From positions 1 to 36,526 of the forward strand of contig CAZNSG010000061.1 of the NCBI GenBank assembly GCA_964575715.1: a DNA stretch of 36,526 nt, read 5' to 3'. Position numbers and translations under genes: made by a program. This DNA is from PNAI01 sp964575715. GTDB lineage: Bacteria > Pseudomonadota > Alphaproteobacteria > Rhizobiales > Xanthobacteraceae. Under the pieces are notes generated by a model that saw only the letters and a list, made by a program, of their open reading frames with translations, did not search any database and had not been told where the DNA came from. Of the stretch, positions 1 through 7,071 are shown piece by piece. Numbering within the stretch: position 1 is the first letter of the stretch; every line of letters begins with the position of its first letter.

Positions 1-268
1 CAAAGCCTACAAAAGCTTCGCTATGATCGGTCACGACTCGCCCTCCTTGCGTTGAGGCTCTGCCCGGTCCATCCGGGTAACCCTCGCAACCGCATCGAGG
101 GTGAGTCGCCTCATCAAAGGAAGGACATACGGTCTCGCTTGATGTTGCCACCATCAACGCAGAAAGGGACAAGTGGCAGAAGATTTAGATCGAGTTGTTT
201 TTAAAATGACGTGCAGGAAGCTTTCCGCAAGAATACGGCAGCAAGCACGGCGGGAATGAAAAACCCGA
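1..268. other. Left-edge intergenic stretch without a recognisable gene
   Basis: No reading frame here gives a recognisable protein. Frame 1 stays open for about 75 codons from the window edge to a TAA near 220, but the translation resembles nothing I know and shows no domain. It lies downstream of the minus-strand ligC gene, so a terminator or the end of another gene could be present. I see no strong GC hairpin followed by a T run. Confidence 0.4.
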
Positions 269-1225
269 CTACGCGTGCGCTTTGCGCTGCGGATCGATGA
301 TCTGTTCGAGCTTGCCTAAAATTCTCATGCAAGGGAGCACTTGCGCAAGGCTACCGTTCGGCTCGCGCTTGTCCTTGATCGCGGCGATGAATTCGCGGTC
401 TTCCAGCTCAATGCCGTCCATCGACACGTCGACTTTGGTCACATCGATCTTGTTGTCCTTGCCGTCGCTCAATTCGTCGTAGAACGCCTTGAATGTGCCG
501 TTGTCGCAGATGTAGCGGAAGAACGAACCGAGCGGCCCGTCGTTGTTGAACGACAGCGACAATGTCAGCATCGCACCCGACGGAACCTTCGCCACGATCC
601 CCATGTCCATCGCAATATTGAGCTGCGAATGGATCGGTCCCTGCACCGCATAACAATCTGAAATGTTCTCGCCGCATTGATACTGGAACAGGTCGATCGT
701 ATGCGCCGCGTGGTGCCAGAGCAGATGATCGGTCCAGCTGCGCGCATTTCCCGCGGCATTGATGTTTTTGCGGCGGAAAAAATAGGTCTGCACGTCCATC
801 TGCTGGATCTTGAGCTCGCCCTTGACGATCCGCTTGTGCACCCACTGATGGCTGGGGTTAAAGCGCCGCACATGGCCGCCCATGGCAACGACGCCGGTTT
901 GCTTGGCGATCTGCACCAGTTTCTCGGCGTCTTCCACGCTGTCGGTGACGGGGATCTCGACCAGCACGTGCTTACCGGCGCGCATCACCTGCTCGCCCTG
1001 ACGGAAGTGCATCTTGGTAGGCGTGGTCAGGATCACCGCATCGGCACGCTTGATGCCTTCGGAAAGATCGCCGGTATGGTGCGCTATGCCGTACTTCTTT
1101 GCGACCTGCGCGGTTGCATCCTGATTGCCGCCAACGAGAGAGGTGACTTCAACGCCGGGAATACGCTTGAGCGCGTCGAGATGCTTCTGACCGAAAGCAC
1201 CTTGACCGGCAACGCAGATCTTCAT
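269..1225 (-). CDS. ligC: 4-carboxy-2-hydroxymuconate-6-semialdehyde dehydrogenase (LigC/PmdC-like)
   Basis: This is a 318-residue Gfo/Idh/MocA-type oxidoreductase. The N-terminal Rossmann fold has GxGxxG at residues 7-12 and an EIP motif at 90-92, where most family members have EKP. The segments RRFNPSHQWVH (120-130), QMDVQTYFFRR (142-152) and LLWHHAAHTIDLF (168-180) match my memory of LigC of Sphingobium and PmdC of Comamonas, as does the length of about 315-320. These enzymes use NAD(P)+ to oxidise the cyclic hemiacetal of 4-carboxy-2-hydroxymuconate semialdehyde to 2-pyrone-4,6-dicarboxylate in the cytoplasm. The ATG overlaps the ligB stop by 4 bp, and an AGGAG lies 6 bp upstream inside the ligB end, so translational coupling is likely. 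It is the last recognisable gene of the cluster. A generic Gfo/Idh oxidoreductase is possible but unlikely given the ligAB and ligI neighbours. Confidence 0.9.
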   Translation of the reverse strand: MKICVAGQGAFGQKHLDALKRIPGVEVTSLVGGNQDATAQVAKKYGIAHHTGDLSEGIKRADAVILTTPTKMHFRQGEQVMRAGKHVLVEIPVTDSVEDAEKLVQIAKQTGVVAMGGHVRRFNPSHQWVHKRIVKGELKIQQMDVQTYFFRRKNINAAGNARSWTDHLLWHHAAHTIDLFQYQCGENISDCYAVQGPIHSQLNIAMDMGIVAKVPSGAMLTLSLSFNNDGPLGSFFRYICDNGTFKAFYDELSDGKDNKIDVTKVDVSMDGIELEDREFIAAIKDKREPNGSLAQVLPCMRILGKLEQIIDPQRKAHA

Positions 1226-2136
1226 CGCTTACTCCTGCGCACGTCGCGATGGCTCCGCAGCGCGGCCGCGCGCTTGTGCTTGCCGGCGCCGGCGCGTTTC
1301 TTGTTTTCTAGAATGATGTGCCCGACCGCCGTATTTGACGCCGGCACCGTATAGAACCGGTAGGTTTCCTCGACCTTGTCGTCGAGCGCGCCGCGCATGA
1401 CCAGCCACATCACCATCTCGATGCCCTCGGCGCCCGCCTCGCGCATATACTCAAGATGTTTCATGGCTACTAGTTTTTTCGGATTTTTAGTGAGGTTGTC
1501 GAGAAACGCCTTGTCAAACTTGCTGTTGATCAGACCCGCGCGCGGCCCGGAAATCTGATGCGACATGCCGCCGGTGCCCATCACAACCACGCGCAGATCT
1601 TCCGGATAGGATTCGATCGCCTTGCGGATCGCCCGGCCAAGCATAAAGCAGCGGTGCCCGGTCGGCGGCGGGTAGAGCACCACATTGACCGCGAGCGGAA
1701 TGACCGGACATGGCCATTCCTTCGGCGACCCGAACATCAGGTTCATCGGCACCGTGAGCCCATGATCGACCTCCATTTTATTGACAATGGTGAGATCGAA
1801 TTCATCGAGAATGACCGACTGCGCGATGTGTGAGGCAAGCTCCGGATGGCCCTTGACCACCGGCACCGGGCGCGGCCCCCAGCCTTCGTCGGCCGGCGGA
1901 AACTCCGCCGCGCAGCCGAGCGCGAAGGTCGGCACCAATTCGACCGAAAACGCCGACGCGTGATCGTTGTAAATCCCGATGACGACATCCGGCTTGGCCT
2001 TTGCCATCCACTGCTTGGATTTTTCAAAGCCCGAGAACACCCGCTTCCAGTAGGGCTCCTCGGTCTTGTGATTGTCGATCGCCGCACCAATCGCCGGCAC
2101 GTGCGACGATGAAACTCCTGCTATGATTCTAGCCAC
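1222..2136 (-). CDS. ligB: Protocatechuate 4,5-dioxygenase, beta (catalytic) subunit
   Basis: This 304-residue protein is the LigB-type class III extradiol dioxygenase subunit. It opens protocatechuate between C4 and C5 using non-haem Fe(II). The iron ligands known from Sphingobium LigB (H12, H61, E242) correspond to H12 (SSHVPA), H59 (YNDHASAF) and E240 (AEGIEMVMW), and the catalytic acid/base His to H193 (GTGGMSHQ). The segments PADEGWGPRPVP, GHPEL, DHGLTVP and RAGLIN also match. Translation starts at a GTG, with AGGA 8 bp upstream. The start overlaps the end of ligA by 8 bp and the stop overlaps ligC by 4 bp, so the three genes are tightly coupled. From about residue 275 the tail is rich in Lys and Arg, unlike the tail I remember for the Sphingobium enzyme. 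Confidence 0.95.
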   Translation of the reverse strand: MARIIAGVSSSHVPAIGAAIDNHKTEEPYWKRVFSGFEKSKQWMAKAKPDVVIGIYNDHASAFSVELVPTFALGCAAEFPPADEGWGPRPVPVVKGHPELASHIAQSVILDEFDLTIVNKMEVDHGLTVPMNLMFGSPKEWPCPVIPLAVNVVLYPPPTGHRCFMLGRAIRKAIESYPEDLRVVVMGTGGMSHQISGPRAGLINSKFDKAFLDNLTKNPKKLVAMKHLEYMREAGAEGIEMVMWLVMRGALDDKVEETYRFYTVPASNTAVGHIILENKKRAGAGKHKRAAALRSHRDVRRSKR

Positions 2137-2575
2137 TTTTTGATCCTGACTTTTTGCCTGCTTTGGATTTGATCTTGGCGGGCTTGTCCTTGCCCAACCT
2201 GCTGCGATTGCCTTCGACCGAGCGGCCGCCCGCGAGCATCATCTTGGCATAGTTTTCCTGGGTCGAGCCGGTCATGACCGCAGCCATATGCTGAAAGGAA
2301 TGGCCATCGGTCGCGCCGAGTTTGGCGGTGAAATAGATGTTGCCGCCAAGTTCGAGCATGCGATTGTATTGCCGATTGAGTATGGCTTCACGCTGTTCCG
2401 GCGTCAGCGGGAATTTTTTCAGGTATTCCGCCTCGTTTGCTTTGAAGGCTTTGCGGTTTTCAGCCTTCATCAGCGACATGCAGAACATGTTGATGCTGTA
2501 TCCCTGGCGCGAGCGCTCCGCGTCGAATACGAAAGTGCCCGGAATGTCGTCGTAGTCGTGCCGCGCGCGCTTCAT
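2129..2575 (-). CDS. ligA: Protocatechuate 4,5-dioxygenase, alpha (small) subunit
   Basis: This is the non-catalytic LigA subunit that packs on LigB and helps close its active site. I start it at the ATG of MKRARHDYDDIPGTF, giving 148 residues. A GGGAG lies about 12 bp upstream, and homologous LigA proteins begin close to the YDDIPGT motif. The open frame extends 17 codons further, but those residues look non-conserved. Family segments visible are DYDDIPGTFVFDAERSRQGY, NMFCMSLMKAENRKAFKANE, LGGNIYFTAKL and MMLAGGRSVEGNRSRLGKD. LigA of Sphingobium is about 139 residues; the extra length here is a lysine-rich tail (KPAKIKSKAGKKSGSKSG). The gene precedes and overlaps ligB by 8 bp. The roughly 100-bp gap to ligI upstream shows no clear promoter. 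Confidence 0.93.
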   Translation of the reverse strand: MKRARHDYDDIPGTFVFDAERSRQGYSINMFCMSLMKAENRKAFKANEAEYLKKFPLTPEQREAILNRQYNRMLELGGNIYFTAKLGATDGHSFQHMAAVMTGSTQENYAKMMLAGGRSVEGNRSRLGKDKPAKIKSKAGKKSGSKSG

Positions 2576-2677
2576 AGCCCTTATCTCCCTACCGCCAAGG
2601 CGCAATCGCCTCATATATCGCAACAAGCCGCTTGCTGTATAGCGCCGAAGTCATTCCCGCCCAGCGTTATTATCATT

Positions 2678-3553
2678 CTACGTCCAATAAAGCCGCATGG
2701 GATTATCGATCAAAAGCGCCTTTTGCAGCGCGGGCGTGGGCGCGATCTTCGGGATCATGCCCACGATGACGCCGTCGTCCGGCGCCTCCTTCGGCATGTT
2801 CGGATGCGGCCAGTCGGTGCCCCAAAGCACGCGCTCCGAAAACCGCTCCACGATCGTGCGGGCGTATGGGACGACATCATCATAAGGCGGCCCGGCAACG
2901 CTAAAACGCTCCGGACAGGTGACCTTGCAATAGTAATTCTTGTGCTTGTCGAGCAGCCGCAGGAAGCGCTGAAATTCCGGATTATCCATTCCGTTCTTCA
3001 CTTGAGGGCAGGCCATATGATCGACTACGACAGCGGTCGGCAATGCGGTAAAAAACGATTCCAGTTCGGCCAGCTCAGCCATCTCGAAATAGACAACGAT
3101 ATGCCATCCCAGGCGCGCGACCCGCTTAGCGATGCGCTCAAGCACATCGCGCGGCGTGAAATCGACCAGCCGCTTGATGAAGTTGAAGCGCACGCCCTTG
3201 ACGCCCGCGCGATCCATCCATTTGAGTTCCGTCTCGGTCACTTCTTCGCCGACAAACGCTATCCCCTTGGCCTTGTTGTTCGACGCCTCCAGCGCATCGA
3301 CCATCGCGCGGTTGTCCTTGCTGTGGCAGCTCGCCTGCACGATCACATTCTTGTCAAAGCCCAAAAAATCGCGCAGCGCGAACAGCTTTTCCTTCGGCGC
3401 ATCGCACGGCGTGTATTTGCGCTCCGGCGCATAGGGAAACTTGTTCTCTGGCCCAAACACATGGCAATGCGCGTCCACCGCGCCGGCCGGCGGCTTAAAC
3501 TTCGGCTTCGACGGATTGGGATGGAACGGAATGTAACCTGCACTCATGGGCAC
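2678..3553 (-). CDS. ligI: 2-pyrone-4,6-dicarboxylate lactonase
   Basis: This 291-residue amidohydrolase-superfamily protein matches LigI, which hydrolyses 2-pyrone-4,6-dicarboxylate to 4-oxalomesaconate. The best-matching stretches are GAVDAHCHVFGP (24-35), ALRDFLGF, NVIVQASCHSKDN (69-81), GVRFNFIKRLVD, VVDHMACP (176-183), WGTDWPHPNMP (244-254), PDDGVIVGMIPKIAPTP and NPMRLYW. H29/H31, H179 and D247 correspond to the HxH pair, the strand-6 His and the catalytic Asp. Family members work without a metal. The start is a GTG with GGGAG 9 bp upstream; an in-frame ATG two codons later is an alternative. The gene sits about 100 bp upstream of ligA and is separated from pcaF by a 56-bp perfect palindrome. 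ligJ and ligK, for the following steps, are not in the window. Confidence 0.93.
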   Translation of the reverse strand: MPMSAGYIPFHPNPSKPKFKPPAGAVDAHCHVFGPENKFPYAPERKYTPCDAPKEKLFALRDFLGFDKNVIVQASCHSKDNRAMVDALEASNNKAKGIAFVGEEVTETELKWMDRAGVKGVRFNFIKRLVDFTPRDVLERIAKRVARLGWHIVVYFEMAELAELESFFTALPTAVVVDHMACPQVKNGMDNPEFQRFLRLLDKHKNYYCKVTCPERFSVAGPPYDDVVPYARTIVERFSERVLWGTDWPHPNMPKEAPDDGVIVGMIPKIAPTPALQKALLIDNPMRLYWT

Positions 3554-3584
3554 TTTAGTTGTCTCCCTTTGAACTCTCTCCCCG

Positions 3585-3728
3585 CCTCATCCTGAGGAGC
3601 GGGCAAAGCCCGCGTCTCGAACCATCGCAAGTCGGCTATAGCCGACTTGCGATGGTTCGAGACGCGTTGCTTCGCAGCCAAGTGCACGCAGGCTGCGCCT
3701 GCTATGGCAACGCTCCTCACCATGAGGC
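3585..3728. repeat. Palindromic repeat, CCTCATCCTGAGGAG family, copy 1, with a 56-bp perfect palindrome
   Basis: The element starts with CCTCATCCTGAGGAG and ends with CTCCTCACCATGAGG, in the gap between pcaF and ligI. At 3611-3666 it carries a perfect 56-bp palindrome with CTATAG at its centre. About 104 bp (3625-3728) recur with a single mismatch at 15192-15295. In the pcaF-ligI transcript this would form a very long hairpin. Confidence 0.9.
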
Positions 3729-3750
3729 CGATCGAGGTCGTCATTGGTCT

Positions 3751-4953
3751 CTAAACCCGCTCGATGGCGAGCGAGACGCCTTGGCCGACGCCCACGCACA
3801 TGGTGGCGAGCGCGCGCCTACCGCTGCTTTTCAACATTTGATGGGTCGCGGTGATGGCAAGCCGCGTGCCCGACATGCCGAGCGGATGGCCGAGCGCGAT
3901 CGCCCCGCCGTTCGGATTGACATGCTCGGCGTCGTCGGGCAGCCCAAGCTGGCGCAGACACGCCAGCGCCTGCGAAGCGAATGCCTCGTTGAGTTCGATC
4001 ACGTCGAAGTCGCCGATCGTGAGATTGAGACGCTCTAAGAGCTTTTTCGTCGACGGCACCGGGCCTATTCCCATAATGCGCGGCGGCACGCCGGCCGACG
4101 CCATGCCCAGGATGCGCCCGTAGACCGTGAGCCCATGTTTTTTCGCCGCCGCCTCCGAGGCGATGAGCATGGCGGCAGCGCCGTCGTTGACACCCGAGGC
4201 ATTGCCCGCGGTCACCGTGCCCGGATTGCGCACAAAGGGTTTGAGTTTGGCGAGACCCTCAAGCGTGGTGTCGGGCCGCAGATGTTCGTCCTTGTCCACC
4301 ATGACCGGCCCGGCTTTGCCGGGCACCGCGACCGGCGCGATCTCTTCGGCAAAATAACCCGCGGCCTGCGCCTTTGCCGCTCGCTGCTGCGAGCGCCAAG
4401 CGAAGGCGTCTTGATCCTTGCGCGCCACCTGGAATTCTTCCGCGACATTCTCGGCGGTCTCCGGCATCGCATCGACGCCGTATTGCTGCTTCATCAGCGG
4501 ATTGATGAAACGCCAGCCGATGGTGGTGTCGTGGATCTCGTTGGTCCGCTGGAAGGCTTCCTGCGCCTTGCCCATGACCAGCGGCGCACGCGTCATGGAT
4601 TCGACGCCGCCTGCGATCGCAAACTCAATTTCGCCCGCGCGAATGGCCGCCGCCGCCATGCCCACGGCATTGAGCCCCGACGCGCACAGCCGGTTGACGG
4701 TGACGCCCGGGATCGAATCCGGCAAGCCCGCAAGCAGCAGCGCCATGCGCGCCACATTGCGGTTGTCCTCGCCCGCCTGGTTGGCGCAGCCGAAAATCAC
4801 TTCATCCAGCGCGGCCCAATCAACCTTGGGATGGCGCTTGATCAGCGCCTTGATCGGGACAGCGGCGAGATCGTCGGTGCGCACCTTGGCGAGCGTGCCG
4901 CCGTAGCGGCCGATCGGGGTGCGCATTCCATCGCAGATAAAGGCTTCGGGCAT
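3751..4953 (-). CDS. pcaF: 3-oxoadipyl-CoA thiolase (beta-ketoadipyl-CoA thiolase)
   Basis: This 400-residue protein is a degradative thiolase. It cleaves 3-oxoadipyl-CoA with CoA into succinyl-CoA and acetyl-CoA. The active-site triad is visible: C90 (NRLCASGLNA), H356 (GGAIALGHPLGMSGTR) and C386 (MCVGVGQG). GRYGGTLAKVRTDDLAAVPI near the N-terminus and NEAFASQALA later are typical of PcaF/PaaJ proteins. I start at the ATG of MPEAFICDG because AAAGGA lies about 8 bp before it; a TTG two codons upstream is also in frame. The gene begins 12 bp after the stop of the CoA-transferase beta gene, so the pair would run from CoA activation to thiolysis. Biosynthetic acetoacetyl-CoA thiolases look similar, but the context favours aromatic degradation. 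Confidence 0.9.
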   Translation of the reverse strand: MPEAFICDGMRTPIGRYGGTLAKVRTDDLAAVPIKALIKRHPKVDWAALDEVIFGCANQAGEDNRNVARMALLLAGLPDSIPGVTVNRLCASGLNAVGMAAAAIRAGEIEFAIAGGVESMTRAPLVMGKAQEAFQRTNEIHDTTIGWRFINPLMKQQYGVDAMPETAENVAEEFQVARKDQDAFAWRSQQRAAKAQAAGYFAEEIAPVAVPGKAGPVMVDKDEHLRPDTTLEGLAKLKPFVRNPGTVTAGNASGVNDGAAAMLIASEAAAKKHGLTVYGRILGMASAGVPPRIMGIGPVPSTKKLLERLNLTIGDFDVIELNEAFASQALACLRQLGLPDDAEHVNPNGGAIALGHPLGMSGTRLAITATHQMLKSSGRRALATMCVGVGQGVSLAIERV

Positions 4954-4965
4954 GGTCAATGTCCT

Positions 4966-5751
4966 TTACGCCGCTTCGCCATGAGCGCGGGCCGTGCGCG
5001 TATACAATGCGCGCAGCACTTCCTGTTCGCGCGCGCTCGGGGCCGGCGTCTCGCTCACCCTGTCCGCATAGCGCACAGGCCAGCCGGTATTTTCCGCAAT
5101 CTGCGCGCGCGTCACCCCCGGATGAATGGAGGTCACGATCATTTCCTTGGATTTGGGCTCGGGCTCGAAGATCGCAAGATCGGTAAGCAATTTCGTTGGG
5201 CCCTTGGTGGCAACGCCAAGCCGCGCACGATGCTCGCCGCCCTCGCCGTGGCCGAGCGATGTGACGAAATCGAGCTTCGGCACGAAGCTGCGCATGCTCT
5301 GCGCCATGATGATGAAAATCTCGCCGCAGGAGATGGCGATCTCCGGCGCACCGCCGCCGCCCGGCAACCGCACTTTGGGCTTGGCATAGGAACCAACCAC
5401 CGTGGTGTTGAGATTGGCGAACTTGTCGATCTGCGCGCCGCCCAGGAATCCGACGGTAATGCGCCCGCCCATCAGCCAATAGCGGAACATCTCCGGCACC
5501 GGCACCGTGGTCAGCGCGGTCTCGCACAACTCGCCATCGCCAATGGAAAGCGGCAGCGCCGAGGGCTTGGTGCCGAGCGTGCCCGACTCGTAGATCAACG
5601 TGATGTCCGGCGCATGCGTGAGCCGCGCCAGATTAGCCGCCGCCGACGGCATGCCGATGCCGACGAAGCACACATCGCTTGGTTTGAGCGCGCGCGCGGC
5701 CGCGATTGTCATCATTTCGGTAGGTGTGTAATCCGCCACTTTGTTCCTCAT
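4966..5751 (-). CDS. CoA-transferase beta subunit, glutaconate-CoA-transferase type (probable 3-oxoadipate CoA-transferase)
   Basis: This 261-residue protein belongs to the beta subunits of class I CoA transferases of the glutaconate (GctB) branch. The segment LIYESGTLG places a Glu at residue 55, equivalent to the catalytic Glu54 of GctB that carries the enzyme-CoA thioester. That favours true transferase activity over the ring-opening IpdB-type proteins. Glycine-rich segments GGRITVGFLGGAQIDKFANLNT and RLPGGGGAPEIA are family hallmarks. With the alpha gene upstream and pcaF 12 bp downstream it most likely activates 3-oxoadipate with succinyl-CoA, as CatI/CatJ of Pseudomonas knackmussii B13 do with the same subunit sizes. 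That substrate is inferred, not seen. Its start codon lies only about 8 bp from a palindromic repeat that separates it from the alpha gene. Confidence 0.85.
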   Translation of the reverse strand: MRNKVADYTPTEMMTIAAARALKPSDVCFVGIGMPSAAANLARLTHAPDITLIYESGTLGTKPSALPLSIGDGELCETALTTVPVPEMFRYWLMGGRITVGFLGGAQIDKFANLNTTVVGSYAKPKVRLPGGGGAPEIAISCGEIFIIMAQSMRSFVPKLDFVTSLGHGEGGEHRARLGVATKGPTKLLTDLAIFEPEPKSKEMIVTSIHPGVTRAQIAENTGWPVRYADRVSETPAPSAREQEVLRALYTRTARAHGEAA

Positions 5752-5758
5752 TCCGCCG

Positions 5759-5862
5759 CTAGAGCATGATCCCGAAAAGTGGAAACCGGTTTTCGGAAAA
5801 GATCATGCTCGAACAAGAGGCTAGACCATGTTCCGATTCAATTGAATCGGATCATGGTCTAG
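5759..5862. repeat. Two-hairpin AGAGCATGATC repeat, intact copy, between CoA-transferase genes
   Basis: The first hairpin (about 5759-5810) has arms AGAGCATGATC and GATCATGCTC around AACCGGTTTTC. The second (5821-5862) is a 42-bp palindrome with one mismatched pair, bounded by CTAG at both ends. The linker between them is GAACAAGAGG. Related copies are at 19162, 29466 and 34888. The second hairpin lies inside the 3' end of the CoA-transferase alpha gene. This is the least disturbed copy in the window. Confidence 0.88.
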
Positions 5863-6708
5863 CGCATTTTTGCGTGCATGCTTAGCGAATGCCTCCGGGC
5901 CCTGGTCGAGCACGTTGGTCTTCATCCAGGCCAGGAAGCTCTCGCGCTCGCGCGATATCGCATCCCAGGCTTTGTAACAGGCGTTGTCGCGTTTGTAGTA
6001 GCCGAACGCATAGGACGGATAGGCCCCGCCCGGCACCTGCGCGATCGCACCCAAGGTCCAGGCCGGCAGGATCACCGCATTGGGGCTGCGCGCGCCGAAC
6101 TCCTCCACGATCTCCTCGACCGTGACGATGGATCGCTGGGCCGCCAGAACTGCTTCCTTCTGCACGCCGAGTATGCCTTCCAGCATCACGTTGCCGGCGC
6201 GGTCGGCTCGCTGCGCATGGATCACTGCGACATCCGGCCGGATCGCGGGCACCGCCGCCAGGACCTCGCCAGTGAATGGACAGGTGATGCGCTTGATGTT
6301 CGGGTTCACCTTCGGCAGGTCGACACCCACATAGCCCCGAAAGATTGCGCACGGCAGGCCGGCAGCGCCCGCCTCGTAGGCATTGGCCATGGCGGAGTGG
6401 GAATGTTCCTCATACGCGAGCGGCTGCGGCCAGCCGTTTTCGATCGCATCGCGCACCCGATGCAGCGAGCCCACTCCCGGATTGCCGGCCCAGGAGAAAA
6501 TCATCTTCTCCGCGCAGCCCATGCCGATGAGCTGATCGTAGATCAGATCCGGCGTCATCCGGATCAAAGTGAGGCGCTTTCGGCGCTGGCGGATAATCTC
6601 GTGCCCGGCCGCATGCGGGATCAAATGGGTGAAGCCCTCCATCGCCACCGTATCCCCGTCACAGACGACGGATTCCACAGCCTCCGCGAGGGATAAGAAA
6701 CGCGACAT
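5821..6708 (-). CDS. CoA-transferase alpha subunit, glutaconate-CoA-transferase type (probable 3-oxoadipate CoA-transferase)
   Basis: This 295-residue protein is the GctA-like alpha partner of the beta subunit encoded just downstream. Family features include the N-terminal CDGDTVAMEGFTHLIPHAAGHEII, the segment MIFSWAGNPGVGSLHRVRDAIENGWP, and VAVIHAQRADRAGNVMLEGILG. The two subunits together would move CoA from succinyl-CoA to 3-oxoadipate. The last 13 residues (LDHDPIQLNRNMV) and the TAG stop are encoded entirely by the CTAG-bounded palindrome at 5821-5862, so the original C-terminus has probably been replaced. I see no good ribosome binding site before the ATG. The gene is the first of the minus-strand catabolic run and is divergent from the thioesterase gene at 7072. 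It could instead act on another dicarboxylate. Confidence 0.85.
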   Translation of the reverse strand: MSRFLSLAEAVESVVCDGDTVAMEGFTHLIPHAAGHEIIRQRRKRLTLIRMTPDLIYDQLIGMGCAEKMIFSWAGNPGVGSLHRVRDAIENGWPQPLAYEEHSHSAMANAYEAGAAGLPCAIFRGYVGVDLPKVNPNIKRITCPFTGEVLAAVPAIRPDVAVIHAQRADRAGNVMLEGILGVQKEAVLAAQRSIVTVEEIVEEFGARSPNAVILPAWTLGAIAQVPGGAYPSYAFGYYKRDNACYKAWDAISRERESFLAWMKTNVLDQGPEAFAKHARKNALDHDPIQLNRNMV

Positions 6709-6891
6709 GACAAGGCTTTCAGCTTGCGATCACAGCCGGGTTTATTTACGAGCCCTGCGCAGGAGGGTCAAATGCTCGCCGTCACCTTTTGCCACCCTTC
6801 TTGCATGCCATTCCGACCCACCCTGACGGCTCTTCCCCCTCTCGGTTGACCGGCCGGGACAGACATGCCACCGACAAACCAGCGAAAGACC
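6709..6891. other. Divergent intergenic region, probable promoter area of the catabolic cluster
   Basis: These bases separate the minus-strand CoA-transferase gene from the first CTAG repeat. There is no gene. It is the obvious place for a promoter and an operator of the minus-strand cluster, but I could not pick a convincing -35/-10 pair or a LysR-type box by eye. Confidence 0.4.
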
Positions 6892-7056
6892 CTAGTGTGG
6901 TGGTTCAGAAGTTCCCTTCGTCCCCGCCGCGAGTCGATCAAGGGAACTTCTGAACCAAACCACACTAGAATCGTACATTGCTAGTGTCCCTTTGAATCCG
7001 AAGTTCGCTAATGCGGGTGCTGTAAATTTAAGCGAACTTCGGATTCGGGACACTAG
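6892..7056 (+). repeat. CTAG double-hairpin element, copy 1
   Basis: This 165-bp element has two halves. Half A (6892-6968) is an imperfect palindrome with arms containing GGTTCAGAAGTTCCCTT and its complement. Half B (6981-7056) has arms containing AATCCGAAGTTCGCT and its complement. Each half starts and ends with CTAG. The 12-bp linker is AATCGTACATTG. Copies are at 10380-10546 (reverse orientation) and 26053-26218. The element ends 15 bp before the thioesterase start codon, and the GGGGAG ribosome binding site begins at its last base. Confidence 0.92.
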
Positions 7057-7071
7057 GGGAGACGCATTGAA

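Noticed and set aside
1..220. A truncated gene entering from the left edge in frame 1
   Set aside because: The translation shows no recognisable domain or coding bias, so I cannot support it.
2288..3595. A 435-codon plus-strand open frame over ligA and ligI
   Set aside because: It is a shadow of clear lig genes; the protein resembles nothing.
4135..5769. A 544-codon plus-strand open frame over pcaF and the CoA-transferase beta gene
   Set aside because: Its translation is Arg/His-rich and it lies opposite two well-supported genes.
6892..6968. Half A as the intrinsic terminator of a neighbouring gene
   Set aside because: The stem is long but lacks a T run, and it recurs in different contexts and in both orientations.
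6892..7056. An intact insertion sequence at the CTAG element
   Set aside because: It is only 165 bp and has no transposase frame; at most a non-autonomous element.
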